Source: an uncultured Collinsella sp. (GTDB lineage Bacteria; Actinomycetota; Coriobacteriia; Coriobacteriales; Coriobacteriaceae). From it: a DNA stretch of 26,307 nt. The notes beneath the pieces are model-generated. The model was not told the DNA's origin. It did no database searches and saw nothing but the letters and a program-made list of their open reading frames with translations. Location of the stretch: NCBI GenBank assembly GCA_937943045.1, contig CALEBN010000026.1:1-26307 (forward strand). The letters are read 5' to 3'. Positions within the stretch are counted from its first letter, which is position 1; each line of letters opens with the position of its first letter. Made by a program: the position numbers and the translations under genes. Below, one piece after another: positions 1 through 8,116 of this stretch.

Positions 1-21
1 CCGTCGCAACGGAATGAAGAA

Positions 22-50
22 GGGGGAGGCCTCGCGGCCTCCCCCTTTTT
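22..50 (+). terminator. Rho-independent terminator of an upstream unit
   Basis: A perfect 10-bp stem (22-31 with 36-45), a TCGC loop and five Ts at 46-50. The T run lies on the plus-strand side, so it ends a rightward gene outside the window. It could also stop the leftward gene that ends at 99. Confidence 0.85.
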
Positions 51-98
51 GCGTTTGATCGATATGAGCTAAACGCCTCTATGGCTTAATAGCCTTTT

Positions 99-569
99 CT
101 ATTTGAAGAAAACAAAATGAATGACCAGCGCGATTGCCACGATGGCAATGATCAAGAGCGCAATTTGAAGACGGTGCTGTCTGCGCCGTCTGTTTGACGA
201 TGTAAATATCGATTTCCCCTGCTTAGGCGTCTCGAGATAGCGGGCGGAATGCGTTAGAGTTTGCTTGGGACGGGGTCCTCTACGATGTTGCTTTGTGGGT
301 GTTTGTGTCTGCTCCTGGCTGCTTGCGCTGTTTTTGGATAAGGGGGCATCTTCTAGATACACCGGATCGCTCGAGGCGACACCCATGTGTCTGCGCGCTG
401 ATTGAGATTCTTCTAGGGTTTGATATCGATTGCGAGTTACATACTCAGGCTCTGCATCGTTAATGGGCTCTTGGGAAATATGGGGACGATGGTAGCGTAT
501 GGGCTGTGAATAGGCAGAACTATCGTTCTGCAGCGACTCAAACGAATTGTCGGAGGTCTGATCGTCCAT
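99..569 (-). CDS. Small tail-anchored hypothetical membrane protein
   Basis: 156 aa, family not recognised. The first ~125 residues are polar and low in hydrophobics (many Ser, Gln, Asp, Arg) and look disordered. A basic run (RRRRQHR, about 127-133) is followed by one hydrophobic helix at about 134-155 and a single Lys at the end. This is the layout of a C-terminally anchored protein whose body stays in the cytoplasm. No signal peptide or catalytic motif is visible. The ATG at 569 has AAGGG a few bases upstream, and a CTGTCA-N17-TACAAT promoter lies ~40 bp upstream, which supports a real gene. Base composition is more AT-rich than in the housekeeping genes nearby. Function unknown. Confidence 0.72.
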   Translation of the reverse strand: MDDQTSDNSFESLQNDSSAYSQPIRYHRPHISQEPINDAEPEYVTRNRYQTLEESQSARRHMGVASSDPVYLEDAPLSKNSASSQEQTQTPTKQHRRGPRPKQTLTHSARYLETPKQGKSIFTSSNRRRRQHRLQIALLIIAIVAIALVIHFVFFK

Positions 570-607
570 GATGCCCTTAGGTTGTCATTAACAACGTGTA
601 TGCGCTC

Positions 608-636
608 ATTGTAAGCCCTCCGCTTCGTTTTGACAG
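608..636 (-). promoter_or_regulatory. Promoter of the tail-anchored protein gene
   Basis: On the minus strand: -35 CTGTCA (631-636), a 17-bp spacer, and -10 TACAAT (608-613), about 40 bp upstream of the ATG at 569. Spacing and the -10 box match other promoters in this window. Confidence 0.6.
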
Positions 637-690
637 GCCGCGTATATGGTATTTAAGGCACGGTTCAAAGAACCTTAGCTTCGTTAAAAC

Positions 691-709
691 CTTAGTCGAC
701 CACACTAAG
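691..709. promoter_or_regulatory. HAIR-like inverted repeat upstream of hsp20
   Basis: CTTAGT-N7-ACTAAG, perfect 6-bp arms. The actinobacterial HspR operator HAIR is CTTGAGT-N7-ACTCAAG, so spacing and most arm bases agree, with one base fewer per arm. It lies ~20 bp upstream of the proposed -35 of the small heat-shock gene. A second small inverted repeat, GGTTC-AAA-GAACC, is at 662-674. HspR control is inferred. Confidence 0.45.
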
Positions 710-729
710 ATATGCTTATAGAAAGAGAC

Positions 730-758
730 TTAAAAAACTTTATATCAAAATGTATATA
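730..758 (+). promoter_or_regulatory. Candidate promoter of hsp20
   Basis: TTAAAA (730-735), 17-bp spacer, TATATA (753-758) in a strongly AT-rich stretch. This would give an mRNA leader of ~80 nt before the ATG at 848. Other AT-rich hexamers nearby could serve instead. Confidence 0.4.
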
Positions 759-847
759 TAAGAAATGGATGGGCATATATTAGAGCGTCAAAAGAAGTCC
801 CTGCCACCTAGAAGATGGCTCGGCAGTCCCTTAAAGGAGTGGTAGTC

Positions 848-1279
848 ATGGCAAGCATGGTTCCTTATCGTTCGGTTTTTGGTGTTCGTCCCTCTGCTAG
901 CTCGTTGTTTGATCTCTTTGATGATATGAGCGACCTAGCGAACAGCTCGATTGCTTCTAAGGCGTTCCCCGTTGACGTTGAGGATAAGGGCGATGGCTAT
1001 GAGGTCAAGGCTTATCTGACCGGCGTCGCCAAGGACGATATCGATGTCGAGCTCAATGAGGGTCGTCTTTCCATTAGCGTGAATGTCGAGGAAGACGAGG
1101 AGAACGAGGGTAAGAACTTCCTACAGAAGGAGTTCAGCTCGTACAGCGCGACGCGCGGTGTGTACCTGAAGGATGCTTCGAGCGAGGGCCTTTCTGCAAA
1201 GTACGCTGACGGCATCCTTACCGTTACGGTTCCTAAGATTGTCGAGAAGAAGAACGTTACGAAGATTTCCATCGATTAA
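848..1279 (+). CDS. hsp20: Hsp20/alpha-crystallin small heat-shock protein
   Basis: 143 aa, normal for the family. ATP-independent holdase that binds unfolding proteins during stress and forms oligomers in the cytoplasm. An N-terminal arm (about 1-35) precedes the alpha-crystallin domain (about 38-130), which contains the typical ADGILTVTVPK beta-strand motif; the tail has a KISID element resembling the I-x-I/V oligomerisation motif. The start is set at 848 rather than the in-frame ATG at 815 because AAAGGAG (833-839) sits 8 bp before 848 and nothing comparable precedes 815. It is monocistronic: a strong hairpin follows and the next gene is convergent. A HAIR-like repeat upstream suggests HspR control. 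Confidence 0.93.
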   Translation: MASMVPYRSVFGVRPSASSLFDLFDDMSDLANSSIASKAFPVDVEDKGDGYEVKAYLTGVAKDDIDVELNEGRLSISVNVEEDEENEGKNFLQKEFSSYSATRGVYLKDASSEGLSAKYADGILTVTVPKIVEKKNVTKISID

Positions 1280-1313
1280 GGCTATCGGCTTTTAAAATCG
1301 GTGCCTACGTTAA

Positions 1314-1344
1314 GGGGGCTGGGAAGTGATTCCCAGCCCCCTTT
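1314..1344. terminator. Bidirectional terminator between hsp20 and walJ
   Basis: A perfect 12-bp stem (1314-1325 with 1330-1341) and a GTGA loop, then TTT on the plus strand. It lies between convergent genes; the minus-strand T tract is weak. Confidence 0.8.
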
Positions 1345-1349
1345 GCTGT

Positions 1350-2159
1350 TTACTGTATGGTCATGGGCCGATATTGCCCGGCGGGACGTATTGTGAGTTT
1401 ATGCAGCCCCTCAACGCGGGTGGCGGCGCTGCCAAGTTCGTTGTCGAGTGTTGCGCCGAGGGAGCTTGCGTAGCTTTTGACGGTCAGGCTTGGGCGATTG
1501 TTGTCTTGGCTAATGTGCATCGCGATAAGTTGCTCGGTGCGATCGGTTACCAACGCGCGTGCGGCATCGGCGGCCTGATCGTTGGAGAGATGTCCTTTTA
1601 CAGACAGGATACGTTCCTGAAGAAAGCGAGGATAGTCGCCTTGACGCAGCATGGTTACATCGTGGTTGCTTTCGAGTGCGAGAATGCGACAGTCCTTGAG
1701 CGTATCGATGGCATGCTTCGACAACTCGCCGGTGTCGGTGGCAAAGCCAATTGAATCACCCTGAGCGTCAAACCGGTAGCCGACGGGATTAACGACGTCG
1801 TGGGATGTCGAATATGTTTGAATGTGGACTCCGGCAATAGAGAGGGCGTCACCTGGGTCGAATTCCTCGACAGGTAGATGTGCGAGGCTTTCTTTTGATG
1901 TGAGCGTGCCTCTACTGGAAAAGATCGGGCCATTCCAATGCTTACACCATACCTCAAGCCCCTTAATGTGGTCGCTGTGCTCATGGGTGACAACAAGGGC
2001 GGACACGTCGTCTGCCGAAAGGCCGAGCTCCGTCATGCGTATGAGCGTCTCGCGGCGAGACAGTCCGTCATCGACCATAATGAGCCCCTGCGGGCCCTCG
2101 ATGAAAGCGCAGTTGCCTTTAGAGCCACTGCCGAGGATATGAAGGTGCAGGCGAGACAT
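1350..2159 (-). CDS. walJ: MBL-fold metallo-hydrolase, WalJ/YycJ family
   Basis: 269 aa, the usual length of WalJ/YycJ. Metallo-beta-lactamase-fold hydrolase binding two metal ions; members are proposed 5' exonucleases acting in DNA repair or cell-wall-linked control. Visible: the N-terminal LHILGSGSKGN strand-loop, the metal motif THEHSDH with HxHxDH at residues 59-64, and a later AMHISQDN region supplying a further His. The ATG at 2159 is chosen because the protein family begins just before this strand; the upstream extension has no family features. The Shine-Dalgarno is weak (GGAA). In Firmicutes the gene follows walKR; here it stands alone, divergent from tilS with a 48-bp gap, and no two-component genes are in the window. 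Confidence 0.88.
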   Translation of the reverse strand: MSRLHLHILGSGSKGNCAFIEGPQGLIMVDDGLSRRETLIRMTELGLSADDVSALVVTHEHSDHIKGLEVWCKHWNGPIFSSRGTLTSKESLAHLPVEEFDPGDALSIAGVHIQTYSTSHDVVNPVGYRFDAQGDSIGFATDTGELSKHAIDTLKDCRILALESNHDVTMLRQGDYPRFLQERILSVKGHLSNDQAADAARALVTDRTEQLIAMHISQDNNRPSLTVKSYASSLGATLDNELGSAATRVEGLHKLTIRPAGQYRPMTIQ

Positions 2160-2173
2160 AAGATTCCAAAGGA

Positions 2174-2202
2174 TACAATGGGTGCGGACGAATAGAGGAG
2201 GA
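2174..2202 (+). promoter_or_regulatory. tilS promoter -10 and ribosome binding site
   Basis: TACAAT at 2174-2179 and a strong GAGGAGGA at 2195-2202, six bases before the ATG at 2208. No clear -35 is visible at 16-19 bp. Confidence 0.5.
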
Positions 2203-2207
2203 AGCGA

Positions 2208-3746
2208 ATGCCAACGGTAGCACAGCATTACGGACACCATGCCGCGCCTGGGGCAGTCGATGAGACCCGGACGAGGCAGCAGGCTGCTCCTGTCGTGCTC
2301 ATGGTATCAGGCGGTGCGGACTCGACGGCACTGCTTCTTATGGCGTGCACATCAAAGCTGGATATCCAAGATGGACGCGGCGTCGCTCCCATTGCTCGCG
2401 AGCGCCTGCATGTGCTTCATGTAAACCATCATCTACGAGGTAAGGCGTCCGATGGCGACGAGGCCTTTGTGCGTGAGCTCTGCGCTCAATATGGTTTACC
2501 GCTGTGTGTGGAGCACGCTTATTTTGATGGGGAGTCGGGCAATATCGAGGCAGCGGCGCGCGAGGTGCGTTATGCAGCGGCGCGAAGGTATGTGCGCGAG
2601 CTGTGCGCCAAGACGGGGGCGCCGAGAACGGCGGCGCGCATCTGTACTGCCCATACCTCTTCGGACCGCGCGGAAACATTTTTGATGAACGCTATTAAGG
2701 GTTCAGGGCCCGCTGGCCTATCGAGCATTCCTCGCCGGAGGAATATCGTGGTGCGCCCCTTGCTCGACCTAACTCATGGCGAGCTCGTGGGCTATCTACA
2801 GGTACATGGTCAGCCGTGGCGTGAGGACGAGAGCAATGAGGATATCTCGTATCTGCGAAACTACGTGCGCCATCGGGTAATGCCAGTGGTGGCACAGCGT
2901 AATGCGAGCGTGTGCAAGACGATTGGCGCCGCCTGCGAGATCCTTGGTGACGAAGATGCGTTTCTATCCCAGCTGTCGGCACAGGCGTTTCGAAGCTGCC
3001 TGCGCAAGGAGGCGGCGGGTGCGCTAGTGCTCGATGCCAGACGCCTTGCTGCGGCCGAGGTGGTAATCGCGCGGCGCATCGTGCGACTGGCGATCAAACG
3101 CATCGATCTGGACGCTCGTCCAGAGATGCGACATGTGGAGCGAGTCCTTTCCTGCGTTGCCGAGGGCGCAGGCTCGGTCACGCTTCCGGCGGGGATTGAC
3201 GCACGCGTCGAATTTGGCATGCTGGCGTTTAAGGCTCCGGTGGCTCGCGAGGGCCTGGTCGCGGACTGGGTTACCGTACCCGGTCGTTTGCCGTTGGACG
3301 GGGGACGTATGCTGGTCGCAGAGCCGATGGCCGTTGAACCGGGATGCGATATCGTGCGCCGCGCCCGTGAGCTTGCGGCTGCCGGGGAAGTGGCAGCTTT
3401 GGTAGACGCGGCTGCCCTGGGTTTTGCCGACAGCGATAGCGAGCGGATCCTGGCGGGCTCGCGTGGCGAGATCCCTGCCGAGGCGCGATTGGCGCGCCTA
3501 TGGGTGGACGGTCCCGCACCGGGAGACGTGATGTGCCCGTTAGGAATGAGTGGCCGAAGCAAGAAGGTATCCGACTTGCTAGGAGAGGCTCGCATTCCCG
3601 TTTCCGAGCGCGCCGGCGTGCCCATGGTGAGGACGGCGCCGGGGGGTGCCGTGGTGTGGGTCGCCGGAGTTCGCGCGGACGAACGCTTTAAGTGCACGGC
3701 GGCGACGCGTGTGGCCTATCTGCTTCGCGTGGTTGACGCGGATTAG
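2208..3746 (+). CDS. tilS: tRNA(Ile)-lysidine synthase
   Basis: 512 aa. Uses ATP and lysine to convert the wobble cytidine of the tRNA-Ile CAU anticodon to lysidine, which changes both charging and codon reading to AUA; essential in most bacteria. The PP-loop SGGADST is at residues 34-40, followed by HVLHVNHHLRG and the tRNA-binding N-terminal domain. The C-terminal TilS_C domain has GDVMCPLGMSGRSKKVSDLL and IPVSERAGVPMV, matching the family. It is longer than compact ~320-aa actinobacterial forms because it keeps the full C-terminal part. A strong GAGGAGG fixes the start. It heads the tilS-hpt-ftsH block, an order conserved in many Gram-positives. No convincing terminator follows it. Confidence 0.95.
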   Translation: MPTVAQHYGHHAAPGAVDETRTRQQAAPVVLMVSGGADSTALLLMACTSKLDIQDGRGVAPIARERLHVLHVNHHLRGKASDGDEAFVRELCAQYGLPLCVEHAYFDGESGNIEAAAREVRYAAARRYVRELCAKTGAPRTAARICTAHTSSDRAETFLMNAIKGSGPAGLSSIPRRRNIVVRPLLDLTHGELVGYLQVHGQPWREDESNEDISYLRNYVRHRVMPVVAQRNASVCKTIGAACEILGDEDAFLSQLSAQAFRSCLRKEAAGALVLDARRLAAAEVVIARRIVRLAIKRIDLDARPEMRHVERVLSCVAEGAGSVTLPAGIDARVEFGMLAFKAPVAREGLVADWVTVPGRLPLDGGRMLVAEPMAVEPGCDIVRRARELAAAGEVAALVDAAALGFADSDSERILAGSRGEIPAEARLARLWVDGPAPGDVMCPLGMSGRSKKVSDLLGEARIPVSERAGVPMVRTAPGGAVVWVAGVRADERFKCTAATRVAYLLRVVDAD

Positions 3747-3828
3747 CCCCTCGTACCAGCTTTTCTGTGCGGCGTTGACGGTATTCCCGCGCTGATGATG
3801 CGCGGGCTGGAAAATATACCCCGTGCGC

Positions 3829-3837
3829 TGCTAGAAT
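3829..3837 (+). promoter_or_regulatory. Extended -10 promoter of hpt-ftsH
   Basis: TGCTAGAAT: an extended -10 (TG-N-TAGAAT) ~57 bp before the hpt ATG. The -35 is poor, as is common for extended -10 promoters. A 7-bp hairpin (3786-3792 with 3800-3806) lies just upstream and has no T tract. Confidence 0.45.
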
Positions 3838-3894
3838 GTGTAGTTCGCGTCCATACGGCGGTGTGTGGGCGATTAAGCACAAGAAAGGGTTGTC

Positions 3895-4443
3895 ATGGCT
3901 TCTCAACATCCGGATATCGAGAAGGTTCTGTTTACGCAGGAGGATATCGAAGGTATCGTTTCTCGCCTGGGCGAGGAGATTACGCGCGACTACGCTGGTA
4001 AGGATCTGGTGCTGATCGCGGTTCTGCGCGGCGCCGTTGTCTTTATGGGCGACCTGATGCGCAAGATCGAGCTGCCGACCAACATCGATTTCATGGCTGT
4101 TTCGAGCTATGGCGACGGTGTGAAGTCTTCGGGCATCGTGCGTATCATTAAGGACCTGGATATCGACATCCGTGGTCGCGACGTGCTGATCGTCGAGGAC
4201 ATTCTGGACTCGGGCCTGACCCTCAAGTACCTGATGAAGAACCTTGAGAGCCGCAAGCCCGCCTCGCTGGAGGTCGCTGCCTTCCTGTGGAAGGACGTTG
4301 AGGACCGCACCTCGGCCATCACGCCCAAGTATGTTGGAACCCATTGCCCCGATGCCTTTGTGGTGGGCTACGGCCTCGACTATGCCGAGCGCTATCGCAA
4401 CCTTCCGTATCTGGGCATTTTGAAACCGGAGGTTTATTCGTAA
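3895..4443 (+). CDS. hpt: Hypoxanthine phosphoribosyltransferase
   Basis: 182 aa, full length. Salvages hypoxanthine (and usually guanine) with PRPP to IMP/GMP in the cytoplasm. The PRPP-binding loop is VEDILDSG at residues 100-107, close to the family VEDIIDTG form; the upstream VLIAVLRGAVVFMGDL and the C-terminal DAFVVGYGLDYAERYRNLP segment that contacts the base are present. AAAGGG lies ~6 bp before the ATG. The ftsH ATG begins two bases after the stop codon, so the two are almost certainly translationally coupled; this pairing is conserved in many Gram-positive bacteria. Confidence 0.95.
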   Translation: MASQHPDIEKVLFTQEDIEGIVSRLGEEITRDYAGKDLVLIAVLRGAVVFMGDLMRKIELPTNIDFMAVSSYGDGVKSSGIVRIIKDLDIDIRGRDVLIVEDILDSGLTLKYLMKNLESRKPASLEVAAFLWKDVEDRTSAITPKYVGTHCPDAFVVGYGLDYAERYRNLPYLGILKPEVYS

Positions 4444-4444
4444 G

Positions 4445-6577
4445 ATGCCCGACGACCGTAACGACAACAATTCCCAGACTCCCCGGGAGCCTAAGATCCC
4501 GGGGATGCCCGGAGGCAAGAAGCCCACGCGTACGGGCTGGCTGTATTTTCTTTTGGCTTGCGCGCTTCTGGGCTATGCCTTCTTTAATATGGGCTCCGGT
4601 TTTGCCAGCTCCAGCAATACCGTTAAGCTCGCGACGAGCGAGATGGTCAGCGCCATTAAGCAGGATCGCGTCGAAGATTTGACCTATACGGTTCAAGACG
4701 GAAGCGTGGCGGGTCATTACTGGAAGACAAAAAAGGACAAGGGCGATACGAGCGAGCTCAAGAGCTTTTCCTCGACCTATGTCGGCTCCGATTCGCTTGC
4801 CGAGCTTATGGCGGAGCACCCCGACACCAAGTATATCGTCAACACCAACGACCCCGATTTTTGGGGCGACTTGGCGATGAGCGTGCTGCCGACGATCGCC
4901 CTGATCGCCATCATGTTCTACTTTATGCGCCAGATGATGGGCGCCAATAACAGGAACATGCAGTTTGGCAAGACCAACGCCAAGACTAACGAGGCTACGC
5001 GTCCCAAGGTAAAGTTCGAGGACGTTGCCGGCGTGGACGAGGCCGTCGAGGAGCTTGAGGAGATCCGCGACTTCCTGAGCGATCCGGACCGCTATCGCAA
5101 GCTGGGTGCCAAGATTCCGCGCGGCGTTTTGCTGGTTGGTCCTCCGGGTACCGGTAAGACGCTGCTGGCTAAGGCCGTTGCCGGCGAGGCGGGCGTGCCG
5201 TTCTTTAGCATCTCGGGCTCTGACTTTGTCGAGATGTTCGTGGGCGTCGGCGCCAGCCGCGTGCGCGACCTCTTTAAGGAGGCCAAGTCTCAGGCTCCGT
5301 CGATCATCTTTATTGACGAGATCGATGCCGTGGGACGTCAGCGCGGAGCCGGCCTAGGCGGCGGTCACGACGAGCGCGAGCAGACGCTCAACCAGCTGCT
5401 GGTCGAGATGGACGGTTTTGAGGAAAGCGAGTCGGTCATCCTGATCGCAGCAACCAATCGTCCCGATATTCTGGATCCGGCATTGCTGCGCCCCGGTCGT
5501 TTTGATCGTCAGGTCACGGTCGACCGTCCGGACGTAAAGGGTCGCGAGCAGATCTTGCGCGTACATGCCGAGAATAAGCCGATGGACGAGGACGTTAAGT
5601 TTGAGAAGCTCGCCCAGATGACCGTTGGCTTTACCGGTGCCGATCTGGCAAACCTGCTCAACGAATCTGCGCTGCTGGCCGCTCGCCGCCATCGTTCCGT
5701 GATCTCGATGGACGAGGTCGAGGAGTCGATGGAGCGCGTGATTGCCGGACCGCAACGCAAGGGTCGTGTGATGACCGAAGCCGAGCGCACCACGATTGCC
5801 TACCATGAGAGCGGCCATGCCCTGGTGGGTCACATCTTGGAGCACTCCGATCCGGTTCATAAGATTTCGATTGTCAGCCGCGGCCAGGCTCTGGGCTACA
5901 CGTTGCAGCTTCCGCAGGAGGATCACTTCCTCAAGACCAAGAACGAGATGCTCGACGAGCTTGCCGTGTTCTTGGGCGGCCGCGTTGCCGAGGAGCTCAT
6001 GTGCGATGACATCACGTCGGGCGCGAGCAACGACCTGGAGCGCGCGACCAAGATGGCGCGCGAGATGGTTACGCGTCTGGGCATGAGCGAGGAGCTGGGC
6101 ACGCAAGTGTTTGGCGAGGCGCAGCATCAGGTATTCCTGGGCCGCGATTACGCCGATCACCAGGATTACTCCGAGGAGACGGCACGCCGCATCGATATCG
6201 AGGTTCAGCGCATCATGCGCGAAGCCCATCGCCGTGCGGTCGAGATTCTGGATGCCCGTCGCGATCAACTCGATCTGATGGCGAAGGTGCTGCTTGAGCG
6301 CGAGACCGTCGAGGGCGACGCCGTGAACGCCCTGCTCGACAACGAGTGGGATGCCTACCTTGAGCGCGAGGGCGATATCCTGGCGGCCAAGGAGGAGCGC
6401 AACGCCAAGGCGGCCGGCATGCCGACCAAAAAGCGCATGCCTCGTATGAGCGAGGAGGAGCTGGCGGCTGATGCCGCAGCTTTTGCGCAGGCGGCCATGC
6501 AGGAGGATGCTGAAGCCGCATCCGATGTTGATGGCGATAGCCATGCCGTCAACGCCGATGCCGACACTGACAAATAG
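4445..6577 (+). CDS. ftsH: ATP-dependent zinc metalloprotease FtsH
   Basis: 710 aa. Membrane-anchored hexameric AAA+ protease that removes misassembled membrane proteins and regulatory proteins. Two transmembrane helices (about 31-52 and 143-164) flank an external domain; then Walker A GPPGTGKT (232-239), Walker B IIFIDEIDA, the second region of homology ending in RPGRFDRQV, and the zinc site HESGH at 454-458 (usually HEAGH) with the third ligand D530 in GASNDLERAT. The C-terminal tail (about 640-710) is acidic and Ala-rich, as in many actinobacterial FtsH. It follows hpt by one base and ends at a strong terminator. No frameshift or missing catalytic residue. Confidence 0.97.
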   Translation: MPDDRNDNNSQTPREPKIPGMPGGKKPTRTGWLYFLLACALLGYAFFNMGSGFASSSNTVKLATSEMVSAIKQDRVEDLTYTVQDGSVAGHYWKTKKDKGDTSELKSFSSTYVGSDSLAELMAEHPDTKYIVNTNDPDFWGDLAMSVLPTIALIAIMFYFMRQMMGANNRNMQFGKTNAKTNEATRPKVKFEDVAGVDEAVEELEEIRDFLSDPDRYRKLGAKIPRGVLLVGPPGTGKTLLAKAVAGEAGVPFFSISGSDFVEMFVGVGASRVRDLFKEAKSQAPSIIFIDEIDAVGRQRGAGLGGGHDEREQTLNQLLVEMDGFEESESVILIAATNRPDILDPALLRPGRFDRQVTVDRPDVKGREQILRVHAENKPMDEDVKFEKLAQMTVGFTGADLANLLNESALLAARRHRSVISMDEVEESMERVIAGPQRKGRVMTEAERTTIAYHESGHALVGHILEHSDPVHKISIVSRGQALGYTLQLPQEDHFLKTKNEMLDELAVFLGGRVAEELMCDDITSGASNDLERATKMAREMVTRLGMSEELGTQVFGEAQHQVFLGRDYADHQDYSEETARRIDIEVQRIMREAHRRAVEILDARRDQLDLMAKVLLERETVEGDAVNALLDNEWDAYLEREGDILAAKEERNAKAAGMPTKKRMPRMSEEELAADAAAFAQAAMQEDAEAASDVDGDSHAVNADADTDK

Positions 6578-6588
6578 TCCTTCTAACG

Positions 6589-6622
6589 AAAGCCTCCGCG
6601 GGGAAACCTGCGGAGGCTTTTT
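6589..6622 (+). terminator. Terminator of tilS-hpt-ftsH
   Basis: An 11-bp stem (6589-6599 with 6610-6620) of the AAGCCTCCGC/GCGGAGGCTT type, 10-nt loop, ending in a T-rich run (6618-6622 and beyond). Confidence 0.9.
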
Positions 6623-6650
6623 CTTTTGAGCGATATGGGGCCATCTGTTG

Positions 6651-6702
6651 ATTGGGGACAGACTTAAATGAGCGTTTTCACGCATTTAAGTCTGTCCCCA
6701 AT
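6651..6702. repeat. Palindromic REP-like element with 20-bp arms
   Basis: Perfect 20-bp inverted arms (6651-6670 and 6683-6702) around a 12-nt centre. The arm contains GGGGACAG / CTGTCCCC, a core also seen in hairpins elsewhere in the window. It follows the ftsH terminator, has no T tract of its own, and lies just upstream of the aminotransferase promoter. Confidence 0.85.
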
Positions 6703-6736
6703 TAACATTGCTGCGGCACTTTGCTCGACTAAAGCG

Positions 6737-6742
6737 TACAAT
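6737..6742 (+). promoter_or_regulatory. -10 box of the aminotransferase gene
   Basis: TACAAT, 24 bp before the ATG at 6767. The transcript leader would be very short. No good -35 seen. Confidence 0.45.
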
Positions 6743-6766
6743 AGCGCCTATGCGAAAGGGGAACAG

Positions 6767-7951
6767 ATGATCAACGAAACTATGTATGCTCGCGGTGCGG
6801 AAAGCTCCATCATCCGCGAGATCTTTAGCTATGGTCTTGAGCGCAAGGCACAGATCGGTGCGGAGAACGTATTCGATTTTTCGCTGGGCAACCCGAGTGT
6901 TCCGGCGCCCGCTGCCGTGGCGGAGTCCATTAAGAAGGCCTTGGAGCTGCCGAGTGACCAGCTGCACGGCTACACTCCCGCACCGGGCCTGCCGCAATGT
7001 CGAGCAGCTGTCGCCGAATCGCTCAACCGTCGCTTTGGCACGAGCTATGAGGGCAAGGACGTCTTTATGACGGTTGGCGCCGCGGCATCGCTCACCTGCA
7101 CGCTCAACGCCGTTACGAACCCGGGCGATGAGGTCATTGCTATCGCGCCGTACTTTCCGGAGTATCGCGTGTGGATTGAGAAGGCCGGCTGCACGTGTGT
7201 CGAGGCGCCTGCCGATGAAGACACGTTCCAGCTGAGCGTGGACAACGTGCTCAAGGCGATCAGCGAAAAGACGGCGGCCGTCATCATCGATTCGCCCAAC
7301 AACCCGACCGGTGCCGTATATACACGCGACACGCTGACGCGACTGGCCAATGTTCTGCGCGAGGCCAACGCTCAGCGCGATCCCGAGAATCCGATTATGC
7401 TCATCTCGGATGAGCCGTACCGCGAGATCGTGTACGGTGCCGAGGTGCCTTGGGTGCCCTCGATCTACGAGAACACCGTGGTGTGCTACTCGTATTCTAA
7501 GTCGCTGTCGCTGCCGGGTGAGCGCGTGGGTTGGATCTTGGTTCCCAACACCAATTCGCAGGCTGCCCGTCTGATGCCTGCTGTTGCGGGTGCTGCCCGT
7601 ACGCTGGGTTTTGTATGCGCACCGGCGCTCTTTCAGCGCGTGATCATCGATTGCATCGATGAGCCGAGCGATATCGATGCCTATGCTCGCAACCGCACGG
7701 CGCTCACCGACGCCTTGGCGGACTACGGCTATACCTATGTTGAGCCGGACGGTGCTTTCTACCTGTGGGTGAAGGCACTCGAGCCCGATGCGAATGCGTT
7801 TTGCGAGCGCGCAAAGAAGTATGAGTTGCTTGCGGTGCCATCGGACAGCTTTGGTATGCCGGGCTGGTTCCGCCTGGGCTATTGCGTGAGTTACGAAACG
7901 ATCGTCAATTCGCTACCCGCTTGGAAACAGTTGGCGGACGAGTATCGTTAA
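6767..7951 (+). CDS. PLP-dependent aminotransferase, class I/II
   Basis: 394 aa, full length for fold-type I aminotransferases. Transfers an amino group between an amino acid and a 2-oxo acid using pyridoxal phosphate. The N-terminal FSLGNPSVPAP, the PLP-contact region DSPNNPTGAVY, ISDEPYREIVY, and the Schiff-base lysine in YSYSKSLSLPGERVGW (K245) are all present. The substrate cannot be read from the sequence; aspartate- or aromatic-type aminotransferases are the closest guesses. The ATG at 6767 is chosen over the in-frame 6668 because GAAAGGGGA precedes it and the upstream codons fall inside a palindromic repeat and a promoter. It seems monocistronic. Confidence 0.9.
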   Translation: MINETMYARGAESSIIREIFSYGLERKAQIGAENVFDFSLGNPSVPAPAAVAESIKKALELPSDQLHGYTPAPGLPQCRAAVAESLNRRFGTSYEGKDVFMTVGAAASLTCTLNAVTNPGDEVIAIAPYFPEYRVWIEKAGCTCVEAPADEDTFQLSVDNVLKAISEKTAAVIIDSPNNPTGAVYTRDTLTRLANVLREANAQRDPENPIMLISDEPYREIVYGAEVPWVPSIYENTVVCYSYSKSLSLPGERVGWILVPNTNSQAARLMPAVAGAARTLGFVCAPALFQRVIIDCIDEPSDIDAYARNRTALTDALADYGYTYVEPDGAFYLWVKALEPDANAFCERAKKYELLAVPSDSFGMPGWFRLGYCVSYETIVNSLPAWKQLADEYR

Positions 7952-7968
7952 AAGTAAAGCGCTCTGCC

Positions 7969-8016
7969 TACAATGTTTTACGTGAAACGGGGTTTGGTGT
8001 TAAGTCGGACCCCGTT
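7969..8016 (+). other. TACAAT box and hairpin after the aminotransferase gene
   Basis: TACAAT at 7969-7974 may be an upstream promoter of the phosphatase gene. An 8-bp hairpin AACGGGGT/ACCCCGTT (7986-7993 with 8009-8016) has a 15-nt loop and no T run, so it is at best a weak terminator. Confidence 0.3.
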
Positions 8017-8050
8017 GTCATGGACGTTGTGTCGTTGGGATGGAGTGGTT

Positions 8051-8079
8051 TTACGACTATCGAAGGCTATGCGTACAAT
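8051..8079 (+). promoter_or_regulatory. Promoter of the PHP phosphatase gene
   Basis: TTACGA (8051-8056), 17-bp spacer, TACAAT (8074-8079); ATG 38 bp downstream, with AAGGAGA at 8106-8111. Confidence 0.6.
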
Positions 8080-8116
8080 GAATATAAGCGACGGCCATGC
8101 CAGATAAGGAGACCCG

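Noticed and set aside
1326..1754. 142-aa plus-strand frame opposite walJ
   Set aside because: Begins inside the shared terminator hairpin, overlaps a conserved metallo-hydrolase, and lacks a ribosome site.
5354..6685. 443-aa open frame antisense to ftsH
   Set aside because: Shadow of ftsH; its proposed start lies inside a palindromic repeat.
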